The notes under the pieces were generated by a model. That model was not told the origin of the DNA. It saw only the letters and a program-made list of their open reading frames with translations, and did no database searches. From Nitrospirae bacterium MYbinv3 (lineage in GTDB: Bacteria; Nitrospirota; Thermodesulfovibrionia; Thermodesulfovibrionales; Magnetobacteriaceae): DNA of 45,175 bases. This document shows positions 1-8,855 of the stretch, piece after piece. A program made the position numbers and the translations under genes. The stretch's first letter is position 1; the number at the start of each line of letters is the position of its first letter. The stretch is from assembly GCA_002753395.1 (NCBI GenBank), contig PEAB01000022.1, positions 1 to 45,175 of the forward strand, in the 5' to 3' direction.

Positions 1-175
1 TCTTTATTTTAGATTGAAACTGTAAAGCTCAGACATATTTTTAGGGAGAATGCTGCGTAGTTTTCTCTTGCTCTCAATCCATACAGTCACCCCTTTGCCA
101 ATTTAACCCCATAAATATATATCTCCACTCTTCAATGAGAATTACTGGACTGTAGGAATATGAATAGTTATTGTG

Positions 176-181
176 TATAAT
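176..181 (+). promoter_or_regulatory. possible -10 box upstream of ribD
   Basis: A perfect TATAAT lies 46 bp upstream of the chosen ribD start. No good -35 hexamer is visible at the usual distance (TGTAGG at 151-156 is 19 bp away and poor). The first 200 bases otherwise hold no open frame that I can support. Confidence 0.3.
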
Positions 182-227
182 ATAGGTTAAGCGTGACAAT
201 GAATTAGTGTTAAGGGAGATAGACTAC

Positions 228-1298
228 TTGAGCATAGAGACAAACGAGCATTGGATGAAGAGGTGCCTGGCACTTGCTAGGAGGGCGCGGGGGCAGACGA
301 GTCCTAATCCTATGGTTGGGGCGCTCTTGTACAAGGATGACAATGTAATAGCCGTGGACTACCACAAGAAGGCTGGAACACCACACGCTGAGCCACTCGT
401 ACTGAAAAAGGCAGGGGAGGCGGCAAGAGACGCAACGCTGTTTGTGAACCTTGAACCGTGCTGTCACAGAGATAAACGTACGCCCCCGTGCACAGACGCC
501 ATAATCGAGGCGGGCGTCAAAAGGGTCGTTATCGCTATGGAGGACCCAAACCCTGCGGTGTCGGGTAAAGGGATAGAGGTGCTCAATAGTGCTGGCATTG
601 CTACTGAGGTAGGTATCCTTAAAGAGCAGGCGATGAGACTCAACGAGGCGTACATAAAATACATAACCACACGCTCACCATTTGTCATAATGAAGGTGGC
701 CATGACGCTTGATGGCAAGATAGCCACCCCCAATGGCGAGTCAAAATGGATAACCTGTGGGACATCCAGGAATCTGGTACACCGGCTCAGGGCAAGCGTT
801 GATGGCGTGCTCTCTGCCATTGGGACGGTTAAGGCAGACAACCCAAAGTTCTCCACCGATATAGAGGGCCTGCGCAACCCCATGCGCATTATCATAGATC
901 CGGAATTAGCAATCCCAGAAGGATCCAACGTCCTAAAGACACCTCCTGTGACATACATCGTTACCAAAAAGAACAATACCTACAATATTGACGGCCTTAA
1001 ATACATCTACTACGACGGAGAGATAGACCTTAAATGGTTGATGATGGAGTTAGGCAAGGTCGGCATTACGTCAGTTATGATAGATGGTGGGGCCTCCCTT
1101 ACCGGTCATGCCATAGAGGAGGGTATTGTGGATAAAGTGATGGTTTTCGTAGCCCCGAAGATTATTGGGGGCAAGGGTTCGTTCTCACCGGTTCAAAGCA
1201 AGACGTTCAGGTCAGTGAATGATCCCTACGGTATTGTCAATATGACCGTCAGGAGTATCGGTTGCGACATTTTAATAGAAGGTTACATAGGTCGATGA
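228..1298 (+). CDS. ribD: RibD: bifunctional diaminohydroxyphosphoribosylaminopyrimidine deaminase / aminouracil-phosphate reductase
   Basis: Cytosolic riboflavin biosynthesis enzyme that deaminates and then reduces the pyrimidine intermediate made from GTP. The N-terminal half is a zinc cytidine-deaminase fold with TSPNPMVGA, the catalytic PHAE, and the zinc cysteines in EPCCH and RTPPC. The C-terminal half begins near SPFVIMKVAMTLDGKIA and carries the RibD reductase motifs, ending with IDGGASLTG and APKIIGG. Length is about the family norm (roughly 360 residues). I chose the TTG at 228 because AAGGGAG at 212-218 sits 9 bp ahead of it; a GTG at 207 in the same frame would place that Shine-Dalgarno inside the gene. 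The stop overlaps the next start as ATGA, so the glycosyltransferase is translationally coupled. No other rib gene is visible in the window. Confidence 0.93.
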   Translation: MSIETNEHWMKRCLALARRARGQTSPNPMVGALLYKDDNVIAVDYHKKAGTPHAEPLVLKKAGEAARDATLFVNLEPCCHRDKRTPPCTDAIIEAGVKRVVIAMEDPNPAVSGKGIEVLNSAGIATEVGILKEQAMRLNEAYIKYITTRSPFVIMKVAMTLDGKIATPNGESKWITCGTSRNLVHRLRASVDGVLSAIGTVKADNPKFSTDIEGLRNPMRIIIDPELAIPEGSNVLKTPPVTYIVTKKNNTYNIDGLKYIYYDGEIDLKWLMMELGKVGITSVMIDGGASLTGHAIEEGIVDKVMVFVAPKIIGGKGSFSPVQSKTFRSVNDPYGIVNMTVRSIGCDILIEGYIGR

Positions 1299-2422
1299 AG
1301 ATAGGAATAAACGCCTCTTTTCTCAACAACAAACCAACGGGGGTAGGGGTCTTTACACAGGAGGTAATGAAGGGGCTGTGCAACCTGGATAAAGACACAA
1401 CAGTGTTTTCCTCGATACAGGTTGAGGGCGTCAATGAGGCACAGATGCAGCTTACACCTACCCACATCAGGGGTTCGTTGAACGTGGTCAATAACATCGG
1501 CAGGGCAGTGTTTGACAATGCCCTCCTGCGTTATAGGCTAAAGGCAGCGGCTGTGGAGGTGCTTTTCTGTCCCATCATGGAGTTTCCCTTGACCTACGTG
1601 CTACCAACGGTCGTTATGGTGCATGACCTTCATCCGCTGTACTTTCCAGAGCAGTTTGGGCTTGCAGGCAAGTACTTTAAGTTTTCCCTGGGGATGCTAA
1701 AACGTCTCAGATACAGGGTCGTAACGGAATCGAACTTCGTCAAGGCAGAGGTCGTAAAGACTGCCGGCCTGCAAGAGGAACTAATTGATGTCATCACCCT
1801 CGGTTATGATCCAGAGTTTTTTAAACCGCGGGGCATTGAGCAGCAGGAAGGCTTTTTAAGGAAGCACGACCTAAAAGCCCCCTTTATCCTTTTTGTTGGT
1901 TCACTGTTTCCGTACAAGAATGTTTCTACACTCATAGATGCCTTTCTTTTAATTAAAAACCGTGTGCCGCACACGCTTGTTATCATTGGGAAGCAGGATC
2001 TTGCCGCCAAGCCTCTTATCAAGGACAAACGGATTGTGTATAAGAGTTATGTGGAACGACAGGACATCCCGTATTTTTATTCATACGCTGATATGCTTGT
2101 ACATCCTTCTTTGTTTGAGGGGTTTGGTCTAAACATATTAGAGGCGATGGCCTGTGGCACACCCGTTATATCCTCAAATGGCGGGTCTTTGCCAGAGGTC
2201 GTTGGCGATGCAGGTCTGCTCTTTAATCCTAAAGAGGTAACAACACTGGCAACCCTCATGTTGAAGCTTATAAGAAACCAAGAACTGCGTCAATCTCTGA
2301 TCAACAGGGGGCTCAAACACGTAAAGAAGTTCACATGGGACAAGGCTGCCATAGGTATATACAACGCATGTAAAAAATGCCTTGACGATTCAAGAAGGGA
2401 GAAAGAGGGGGGGCGGAGGTAG
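1295..2422 (+). CDS. GT4-like glycosyltransferase (family 1 domain)
   Basis: Retaining GT-B glycosyltransferase, probably adding a sugar from a nucleotide-sugar donor to a surface glycan. The N-terminus MKIGINASFLNNKPTGVGVF is the glycine-rich acceptor-domain opening typical of mannosyl/rhamnosyl-type GT4 enzymes. The C-terminal domain has FVGSLFPYKN, then the donor-binding segment PSLFEGFGLNILEAMACGTP with the conserved EGFG..ILEAMA pattern, and SNGGSLPEVVGDAGLLF. The start ATG at 1295 overlaps the ribD stop by 4 nt (ATGA); an upstream in-frame start at 1262 would lie deep inside ribD and is unlikely. Donor and acceptor cannot be told from sequence. Confidence 0.9.
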   Translation: MKIGINASFLNNKPTGVGVFTQEVMKGLCNLDKDTTVFSSIQVEGVNEAQMQLTPTHIRGSLNVVNNIGRAVFDNALLRYRLKAAAVEVLFCPIMEFPLTYVLPTVVMVHDLHPLYFPEQFGLAGKYFKFSLGMLKRLRYRVVTESNFVKAEVVKTAGLQEELIDVITLGYDPEFFKPRGIEQQEGFLRKHDLKAPFILFVGSLFPYKNVSTLIDAFLLIKNRVPHTLVIIGKQDLAAKPLIKDKRIVYKSYVERQDIPYFYSYADMLVHPSLFEGFGLNILEAMACGTPVISSNGGSLPEVVGDAGLLFNPKEVTTLATLMLKLIRNQELRQSLINRGLKHVKKFTWDKAAIGIYNACKKCLDDSRREKEGGRR

Positions 2423-2479
2423 ATCAAGATGTTACCTGCGTGCACATACCGCTCAAACAGATATGAAGACATTATTAAT

Positions 2480-2633
2480 GTATCCTCTTATAAAAGCATG
2501 GTAAATTTCTCTTTATTGTTTCAAGACATGGATTCCCGCTTTCGCTGGAATGACAGCAATCGCCGTTTTCCAAGTGTGTCATTCCTGCGTAAGCAGGAAT
2601 CCAGAAAGTGCAAAACTATAGTAAAGAAGATAC
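2480..2633. repeat. Family B TIR element (GTATCYTCTTTA...), 154 bp
   Basis: Left end GTATCCTCTTATAAAAGCAT and right end ...GTAAAGAAGATAC are inverted. The core is a large imperfect hairpin built from GGATTCCCGC...GGAATGACA and TGTCATTCCTGC...GCAGGAATCC. Related copies lie at 15802-15990 and 29733-29921 (both 189 bp), so this one is internally shortened. It fills the gap between the two glycosyltransferases and ends only 16 bp before the second start codon. Confidence 0.8.
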
Positions 2634-2649
2634 CTAATTAATTGAAACG

Positions 2650-3798
2650 GTGAAGATACTACATCTACTATACGAAAGCAAAGGCGATTACTTTGGCATT
2701 GGGGGGGTGGGGATTCGAGCTTACGAAATATATGGGCGTTTACGTCAGCGCCATGATATTACCTTGTTGTGCAGGAGTTATCCGGGGGCAGTAGATGGGT
2801 TGATTGAGGGATTGAGGCATATATTTGTAGGGGCACAGTCTAAGAATTTTCTGAAGGCACTCCTGTCCTATGCCTATCATGCCTCTTTATATGTCAGGAG
2901 ACATGGTAGGGAGTATGATGTCATCGTAGAGGAGTTCTCACCGGCGGTGCCTATGTTTTTAGGTTCCTACAGAGACAGACCCCTGGTGCTTCAGGTTCAA
3001 GGCCATACAGGTAAACAGTATTTCGATAAGTACAGTATGTTTTATGCAGCCCCTCTCTATCTAATGGAGAAGTACAGGGTCATTGCCTACAGGAACGTGA
3101 TATTCGTCTCTGAGGCGGCAAAGGCCAGGTACAGGCTCAAAAATAACTGTAACGCAACAGTCATATCCAATGGCATATCGGAGAGTCTATTGGAGGATGC
3201 CCCGGAGTGCTGCAACTTAAGCACCAGCCATCAACCCCCATATATACTTTACCTTGGCCGTATAGACATTCATCATAAGGGACTTGATGTTTTACTAGGC
3301 GGGTATGAGGGGTTATGCAGTGTATTTCCTGAAATAGGACTCATTATAGCGGGGAACGGACGTGATATGGGCAAGCTTACGTCCATGCTTAAGGATCTGC
3401 CTGATACAGTGCGCAACAATATCCAATGCACCGGGTGGGTTGATGGACAGAGGAAGGCTGCTCTGTTAAAAGACGCACTTTTCGTTGTAGCCCCCTCAAG
3501 GTATGAGACGCAAAACATTGTGGTATTGGAGGCATTGGCCTGTGGTAAAGCCGTCGTTGTAAGCGGTATACCGGAGTTACAATACGCAGTCAATTGTGGA
3601 GCAGGACTGTCCTTTGTATCTGAAAACACCAGGGCGTTGACTGCAGCTATGCAGCAGCTTATAACTGAAGGGCGGTCAAAAGGGCTGATTGAAGAGATGG
3701 GCGTCAAGGGCAGACAGTGGGTAAGTGATTACACGTGGGACAGGGTGGCTTCTGCTTATGAAAAGTACTTACACGACTCTGTACAACTTAGTTTATAA
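2650..3798 (+). CDS. GT4-like glycosyltransferase
   Basis: A second GT-B glycosyltransferase, sharing the fold but not close sequence with the one upstream. The N-terminus MKILHLLYESKGDYFGIGGV and the GVGIRAYEI segment form the acceptor side. The donor side has LYLGRIDIHHKGLDVLL, IIAGNGRD and PSRYETQNIVVLEALACGKAVV, with E..N.V.LEA.ACG in the nucleotide-sugar site. The start is GTG at 2650, placed by homology to the usual MKI start; no Shine-Dalgarno is obvious, perhaps because a repeat element ends just upstream. With its neighbour it probably contributes to extracellular polysaccharide or lipopolysaccharide synthesis, but the acceptor is unknown. Confidence 0.88.
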   Translation: MKILHLLYESKGDYFGIGGVGIRAYEIYGRLRQRHDITLLCRSYPGAVDGLIEGLRHIFVGAQSKNFLKALLSYAYHASLYVRRHGREYDVIVEEFSPAVPMFLGSYRDRPLVLQVQGHTGKQYFDKYSMFYAAPLYLMEKYRVIAYRNVIFVSEAAKARYRLKNNCNATVISNGISESLLEDAPECCNLSTSHQPPYILYLGRIDIHHKGLDVLLGGYEGLCSVFPEIGLIIAGNGRDMGKLTSMLKDLPDTVRNNIQCTGWVDGQRKAALLKDALFVVAPSRYETQNIVVLEALACGKAVVVSGIPELQYAVNCGAGLSFVSENTRALTAAMQQLITEGRSKGLIEEMGVKGRQWVSDYTWDRVASAYEKYLHDSVQLSL

Positions 3799-3825
3799 GA
3801 ATGGTATAGAAGATACCCCAGCACA

Positions 3826-4539
3826 TCAGTGAGATGCTGGTAGAAACGCCCTTAGAATGACAATCATGACAGCTATCTGTCCTATCCAAAAGAGGAACAT
3901 CCACTTGGTGAGATCTGCTTTGATCTCAGACAACTTCTTATCCAATTTGGCTGCTTCAGAAGATATACGTTCATTAACCTTGCTTATTTCAGATGTGATA
4001 TGCTCATTGATCTTGGAGACTTCAGATGTAATGCGCTCATTGATCTTGGAGACTTCAGATGTGATACGTTCGTTGACCTTTGAGACCTCGGAAGATATAC
4101 GTTCATTGACTCTTCCTTCAAGCGCTATTAGCTCAGCTTTTATTGTAGCTTCAAGATCCACAACCTTGCCTTCAAGGGCAGTTAATTCAGCCTTTACCTC
4201 TGTTAGTTCAGACTTAACCGTTGTTAAATCGCTTTTAACTGTTGTTAGGTCAGACTTTACCGTTGTTAAATCGCTTTTTACCGTTGTTGATTCGGTATTT
4301 AACTTACCTTCAAGTATAGTTAATTCGTTCTTTATTGCTGCTAATTCACTCTTTATCTTGCCTTCTAAAACAATCATATCGGCTTTTAATGAGCCTTCCA
4401 GAGCCATTAAGTCAGACTTAGATACCGCTTCCGACCTTGCTCGCTCAACCACATCATCAATTGCGTCGATAATAGCCACTGTACCCTCTTCGCCAAGCTT
4501 GTCTTTGAGCAGGTTATAGAGTTCAATCGTCTTAGCCAT
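3826..4539 (-). CDS. coiled-coil protein with C-terminal membrane anchor (DUF1640-like)
   Basis: A 237-residue protein of unknown function. It opens with a short helical head (MAKTIELYNLLKDKLGEEG) and continues as a long coiled coil built from internal repeats: four TTVKSDL/TTVKSEL heptads, then about six copies of an 11-residue unit like INERITSEVSK. It ends with one hydrophobic helix (WMFLFWIGQIAVMIVILRAF) that should anchor it in the inner membrane. The layout resembles DUF1640/CCDC90-type proteins. The ATG at 4539 was chosen because the 39 residues readable upstream run into a repeat element (4598-4718). The DNA repeats suggest the coiled-coil length changes by recombination. No partner is evident. 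Confidence 0.8.
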   Translation of the reverse strand: MAKTIELYNLLKDKLGEEGTVAIIDAIDDVVERARSEAVSKSDLMALEGSLKADMIVLEGKIKSELAAIKNELTILEGKLNTESTTVKSDLTTVKSDLTTVKSDLTTVKSELTEVKAELTALEGKVVDLEATIKAELIALEGRVNERISSEVSKVNERITSEVSKINERITSEVSKINEHITSEISKVNERISSEAAKLDKKLSEIKADLTKWMFLFWIGQIAVMIVILRAFLPASH

Positions 4540-4597
4540 CTTTGCATTATACACCAACAAAGGGTAAAATTCAAGTGTCAAGTTATCAGTTATCAAG

Positions 4598-4718
4598 AGG
4601 CGCATAAGAAACTTATGGGTCGTCCTGTCATTGCCGTGCTCGACACGGCAATCCACAAGCTAATAGATTCCTGCTTTCGCAGGAATGACATAATTTCCCA
4701 TGTTTTTCTTATGCGCCC
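4598..4718. mobile_element. Family A TIR element with 9-bp target duplication
   Basis: The ends AGGCGCATAAG (4598-4608) and CTTATGCGCCC (4708-4718) are inverted. Perfect 9-bp direct repeats GTTATCAAG flank it at 4589-4597 and 4719-4727. The 121-bp interior holds two hairpins (TGCCGTGCTCGACACGGCA and ATTCCTGC..GCAGGAAT) instead of the GC-rich core of the other two copies at 20759 and 29502. It has no coding capacity, so it would need a transposase in trans. The flanking stretch to 4967 shows no gene; a piece resembling the GC-rich core (ggggtcaagggagg...) lies at 4938-4960. Confidence 0.88.
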
Positions 4719-4967
4719 GTTATCAAGGCAGCTGTTCTCTCTGAAAATTAATGTAACTTATTGATATATAAGCAATATACTATAATAACACCGCGAGAAT
4801 TATTTTTCATACACACAGTAATATCCTTATAAAAAAACATTCTGCAAATTCAGTGAGAATTGCTGTTACAAGGCCCATAAGAAACGCACATAAAAATCGC
4901 AAAGGCGGTAAAACGTGGAAACTTAGATTCTTTACGGGGTCAAGGGAGGTACCCCTAGGCATTCTCC

Positions 4968-5669
4968 CTATCGCCTGATCTCCCTGCCGGCCATAGCGCC
5001 GTCTATCATATAATAGATCTTGTTACCCTTATGGGCTAAGAGCGTGTTGTGTGTGACGATCACAAACGTCGTTGACTTCTTGGCATTTATCTCGTGGATG
5101 AGGTCTATAAGGGCCTCTCCCGTCCTCATATCCAGATTGCCGGTTGGCTCATCCGCTAACACCACAAGCGGATCCATAATCAGCGCCCTTGCCACGGCCA
5201 CACGCTGCTGCTCACCGCCTGAAAGCTCTCCAGGCGTGTGCTTAAGCCTCTTCTCTAACCCAAGCTCCTTCAACAGATCAACCGCCCGATCCATGACCTC
5301 ATCCCTGCCAAGACCGCCTATAAGGCCAGGCATCATCACGTTCTCCAGCGCACTAAACTCCGCCAAAAGATGATGAAACTGAAAGACAAACCCTATCGTC
5401 TTATTCCTGAAAGCCGCAAGCTCCCGCTTGTTGAGCTTAAAGATGTCAACACCCTCATACAGCACCGTCCCTGATGTCGGCCTGTCTAACGCCCCAAGAC
5501 AGTGTAAAAACGTACTCTTACCCACACCAGATGACCCCATGATAGAGATGACCTCGCCCCTTTCAATGGTCACGTTCAATCCCATCAGGACAGGTATCTC
5601 ACCGGCCTTCGTAACATAGGACTTCTGAAGGTCAATTGTCCTGATCAGCTCGTTTACTGTCTCTTGCAT
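4968..5669 (-). CDS. lolD: LolD: lipoprotein-releasing ABC transporter ATPase
   Basis: Cytoplasmic ATPase of the LolCDE complex, which powers extraction of outer-membrane lipoproteins from the inner membrane. It has Walker A GSSGVGKS, a Q-loop (FVFQFHHLL), the ABC signature LSGGEQQR, Walker B VVLADEP and the switch histidine in VIVTHN. FQFHHLL.EF.A.ENV is typical of LolD. The 233-residue length is normal. The start overlaps the end of the 118-aa gene by 38 nt, and the gene is last in an operon with lysS and lolC/E. The MacB-type ATPases are the only close alternative; the adjacent LolC/E-type permease favours LolD. Confidence 0.93.
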   Translation of the reverse strand: MQETVNELIRTIDLQKSYVTKAGEIPVLMGLNVTIERGEVISIMGSSGVGKSTFLHCLGALDRPTSGTVLYEGVDIFKLNKRELAAFRNKTIGFVFQFHHLLAEFSALENVMMPGLIGGLGRDEVMDRAVDLLKELGLEKRLKHTPGELSGGEQQRVAVARALIMDPLVVLADEPTGNLDMRTGEALIDLIHEINAKKSTTFVIVTHNTLLAHKGNKIYYMIDGAMAGREIRR

Positions 5670-5988
5670 ATTTGTCTTTCCTGTCGTTTATGTCTTTCTT
5701 TACAATCTTTTCCTTATCTTCATCCTTGTCCTTGCTGCCCAAGAATCTGTGATAGACATTCTTGGCCTGCTGGTATAGAGCATCTAAAGAGTCCTTCTTT
5801 GCCCTTAGCTCGTCTGCCTTCTCGGCTGCTGTCTCACTGATCTGTTTGACCCTCTGGCCGGTCTCCTGCACCTTCTCCCCAAGCCACAGAAACTTATCTC
5901 CCCCATAATACAGAGAAATAACAACATACGTTATGACCAGTAATATTACCGTGCTTATTGCTTGTCTTATAAACCTGAACACAAACAT
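5632..5988 (-). CDS. small membrane protein, single TM and coiled coil, inside the lol operon
   Basis: A 118-residue protein I do not recognise. An N-terminal hydrophobic helix (roughly residues 10-27) is followed by a helical, charged segment with KVQETGQRVKQISETAAEKA and ELRAKKDSLDALYQQAKNVY, and a very polar Lys/Asp-rich tail. It begins 3 nt after the permease stop and its 3' end overlaps lolD by 38 nt, so it is translated as part of the lipoprotein-export operon. A role as an accessory or assembly factor of the transporter is inference from position only. The long overlap and the low-complexity tail could also reflect a shifted original stop. Confidence 0.75.
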   Translation of the reverse strand: MFVFRFIRQAISTVILLVITYVVISLYYGGDKFLWLGEKVQETGQRVKQISETAAEKADELRAKKDSLDALYQQAKNVYHRFLGSKDKDEDKEKIVKKDINDRKDKYARDSKRADQDN

Positions 5989-5991
5989 CGT

Positions 5992-7215
5992 CTACTCAAA
6001 CCGCAGCGGCTCTATAGGATTAACAATGGCCGCCTGATAAGCCGGATAGATGGTAGACAGGAAACTAATGATTATGGCGGAGATCGAAACAAGCATAAAG
6101 TCTGAGACGTTGACCTTAACAGGCAGGCGGCTTAGGTAGTATACATCAGATGGCAGCTTTATCATCTCATACGTGTCAAGCAGATAACACGTGATAGAGC
6201 CTCCAGCCAGCCCTAAGCACGTCCCTATAAGGCCGACGATAAACCCCTGTAACATAAAGATATACATGATGCCGGCGTTTGTGGCGCCCATAGCCTTTAG
6301 GATTGCTATGTCCCGCTCCTTTTCAATAACGTTCATGATAAGCGTTGAGACAATATTAAATGCGGCAACAAGCACAATAAGTGTCAAGATGACAAACATG
6401 GCCAGCTTCTCTAACTTCAAGGCGGAGAAGAGGTTCTTGTTCATCTGCATCCAATCTCTTACGCTGTATGAAAAGCCAAATAATTCATTTATACGTTTTC
6501 TGATGTCCTGAGCCTGATAGATATCCTTCACCCTTACCACTATGCCGCTGACAGAGTTATAGAGTCCAAAGAAGAGTTGTGCAGATTCTATGGAGGTAAT
6601 TACAAGACTTGAGTCGTACTCGTACATGCCGACCTCAAAGATGGCCACAACCTTGAACTTTTCAGTCTTTGGGAGCATCCCCAACGGCCCTATATCACCC
6701 ACTGGCGATATGATGTTGATCTCATCATTGATCGTTACACCAAGGTTTCCGGCTAGCTCCCTGCCTATAATTATCTCTTTGCCAACGTCCGTAAGGTTCT
6801 CAAATCTACCCTCTTTTATGAATGAGTAGATGCCTGTTATGGCCTTTTCCCTGTCTGGTAATATCCCCCTTAAAAGAACACCCTGTGCCTTCCTGTCCTT
6901 TGCAGCCATGACCTGACCAAGCACAAAGGGGGCTGCGGAGTCAACACCAGATAGCTTCTTTATATCATCTGTGAGTAAACGCTGGTTGTAAATCCTTCCT
7001 CCTTGGTTTGCTACGATGACGTGCGCATTAACGCCTAGTATCTTCTTCTGAAGGTCGGCGTGAAAGCCGCTCATCACGGCAAGGACGATGATAAGAGCCA
7101 TAACCCCCACTGCCACCCCCCCTATAGATATGACGGTGTTAAACGATATGCTCTTATGCCGCTTCCTCGACTTGAGATAGCGAAAGGCGATTATGAACGG
7201 ATATGTATGCCTCAT
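5992..7215 (-). CDS. LolC/LolE-type lipoprotein-releasing permease
   Basis: Inner-membrane permease of the lipoprotein-releasing ABC transporter. The N-terminus (YPFIIAFRYLKSRKRHKSIS) leads into the first membrane helix (VAVGVMALIIVLAVMSGF). A large periplasmic domain (about residues 50-265) follows, then three C-terminal helices with the FtsX/MacB motif EKERDIAILKAMGAT and the closing PIEPLRFE. Length (407 residues) is typical. Only one permease gene is present, which suggests a homodimeric LolF-like arrangement rather than separate LolC and LolE; that is inference. The start overlaps the lysS stop by 4 nt. Confidence 0.92.
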   Translation of the reverse strand: MRHTYPFIIAFRYLKSRKRHKSISFNTVISIGGVAVGVMALIIVLAVMSGFHADLQKKILGVNAHVIVANQGGRIYNQRLLTDDIKKLSGVDSAAPFVLGQVMAAKDRKAQGVLLRGILPDREKAITGIYSFIKEGRFENLTDVGKEIIIGRELAGNLGVTINDEINIISPVGDIGPLGMLPKTEKFKVVAIFEVGMYEYDSSLVITSIESAQLFFGLYNSVSGIVVRVKDIYQAQDIRKRINELFGFSYSVRDWMQMNKNLFSALKLEKLAMFVILTLIVLVAAFNIVSTLIMNVIEKERDIAILKAMGATNAGIMYIFMLQGFIVGLIGTCLGLAGGSITCYLLDTYEMIKLPSDVYYLSRLPVKVNVSDFMLVSISAIIISFLSTIYPAYQAAIVNPIEPLRFE

Positions 7216-8717
7216 TGCTGCGGCTTTAACTGTGGAAATAGTATAACGTCTCTGATGGACTGGGAGTTTGTAAGGAGCATGACAAACCTGTCAATCCCTA
7301 TGCCCTCACCGGCTGTGGGGGGCATGGCAAACTCAAGCGCCCTGAGGAAGTCCTCATCCATAACGTGCGCCTCCTCATCCCCCTTCTGTCTGTCTATAAG
7401 CTGGTCGTTAAACCTGCCGCGCTGATCGATGGGGTCGTTTAGCTCAGAAAAGGCGTTGGCCATCTCCCGCGCAGTGATAAACAACTCAAACCTGTCGGTT
7501 AGGGCAGGATTGTCCTTCTTTCTCTTAGCCAGCGGGGATAGCTCAACAGGGTAGTCTATGATAAACGTAGGCTGTATGAGCTTAGGCTCTATGCGTTCCT
7601 TAAACACCTCGTCGAGGGCCATTGCATAAGAGGCACCCTTGGGTATGTCAATCCCGTTGGTTTTTGCCCAACCGGCCACAGCCTCCGTGTCCTTTAAGTT
7701 CTCCTGAGAAAGCCCCGCATCCATAAAACTGTCAAGGAAGGATACACGTCTCCAGGGCGGTGTGAGGTCAATGTCGTGCTCGCCGTACTTGAACTTTAAC
7801 GTGCCGATGGCCTGCATTGCCACGTAGCACAAGAGCTCCTCGGTAAATGACATGAGGAAGTTGTAATCCTTATAGGCTATGTAGAACTCTATCATGGTAA
7901 ACTCGGGGTTGTGTTTTGTGGAGATCCCCTCGTTTCTGAAGTTGCGGTTGATCTCAAAGACCCTCTCATATCCGCCGACGATCAGGCGTTTCAGGTAGAG
8001 TTCGGGCGCTATTCTCAGGTACAGTTCCATGCCTAGGGTGTTGTGGAAGGTTTTAAAGGGTTTGGCCGCGGCGCCTCCGGGGATGGGGTGCATCATAGGG
8101 GTTTCGACCTCTATAAACCCATGTCTTTCAAAGAAGTCGCGAAACGCCTTTATGATCTTGCTGCGGCTGGCAAATGTCGTCCTGACCTCGGGGTTGACGA
8201 TCAGGTCTAGGTAGCGCTGCCGGTAGCGCAGCTCAACGTCCTTGAGGCCATGCCACTTCTCTGGCAGGGGGCGGAGCGCCTTGGCTAATATCTTGAAGTC
8301 GTTGACCTCGATGGTAAGCTCTCCTGTGCGTGTCTTAAACATCCTGCCGTTTACACCAATAATATCGCCGATGTCCAGCTTTTTGAGGATCGGAAACTTG
8401 TCCTTGAGGATGTCTCTTGCCAGGTATATCTGTATCCTCTTATCAGAGGAGTCCTGTATATGTGCGAATGAGGCCTTGCCAAAATTGCGGTAGGCTACGA
8501 CGCGTCCTGCAACGGAGGCAGGTATGATGGTCTCTTCTAATTTTGTGTTGTCAACGTCTGCGTACTTTTCTATGAGATCTGCGGCGTGGTCGGCTGCCTG
8601 AAAATCCTGATCGTAGGGGTCAAGTCCCATGTCGCGCAGTTCTTTTAGCTTTTTCTTTCTCTGCTCAATTAGCTCATTTACCTCTTGAGTCTTATCTTCT
8701 TCAGAATGCTCAGTCAT
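7212..8717 (-). CDS. lysS: LysS: class II lysyl-tRNA synthetase
   Basis: Charges tRNA-Lys in the cytosol. The N-terminal OB-fold anticodon-binding domain includes VAGRVVAYRNFGKASFAHIQD. The class II catalytic core shows motif 1 (FFERHGFIEVETPMMHPIPG), motif 2 (FEINRNFRNEGISTKHNPEF) and motif 3 (GEGIGIDRFVMLLT). At 501 residues it matches bacterial LysS. The ATG at 8717 is preceded by AAGGGGG, though at a longish distance. It heads the operon that continues with the lipoprotein-release genes, an arrangement also known in other bacteria. Confidence 0.97.
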   Translation of the reverse strand: MTEHSEEDKTQEVNELIEQRKKKLKELRDMGLDPYDQDFQAADHAADLIEKYADVDNTKLEETIIPASVAGRVVAYRNFGKASFAHIQDSSDKRIQIYLARDILKDKFPILKKLDIGDIIGVNGRMFKTRTGELTIEVNDFKILAKALRPLPEKWHGLKDVELRYRQRYLDLIVNPEVRTTFASRSKIIKAFRDFFERHGFIEVETPMMHPIPGGAAAKPFKTFHNTLGMELYLRIAPELYLKRLIVGGYERVFEINRNFRNEGISTKHNPEFTMIEFYIAYKDYNFLMSFTEELLCYVAMQAIGTLKFKYGEHDIDLTPPWRRVSFLDSFMDAGLSQENLKDTEAVAGWAKTNGIDIPKGASYAMALDEVFKERIEPKLIQPTFIIDYPVELSPLAKRKKDNPALTDRFELFITAREMANAFSELNDPIDQRGRFNDQLIDRQKGDEEAHVMDEDFLRALEFAMPPTAGEGIGIDRFVMLLTNSQSIRDVILFPQLKPQQ

Positions 8718-8855
8718 TAATGCCCAAAACCCCCTTCAAATCGATTTAATATTTTGTAAGATTATGATGAATATTAATTCTTTTTATCTATATGTTTCTT
8801 ATATCCAAATCCCGCACCAAAACCACCTGCAAACACAATCAGTATCTTTAGGATA

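Noticed and set aside
3857-4519. A 220-codon open frame opposite the coiled-coil gene
   Set aside because: It is the antisense shadow of the heptad-repeat gene; its periodic Ser/Val/Leu pattern comes from the repeats on the other strand.
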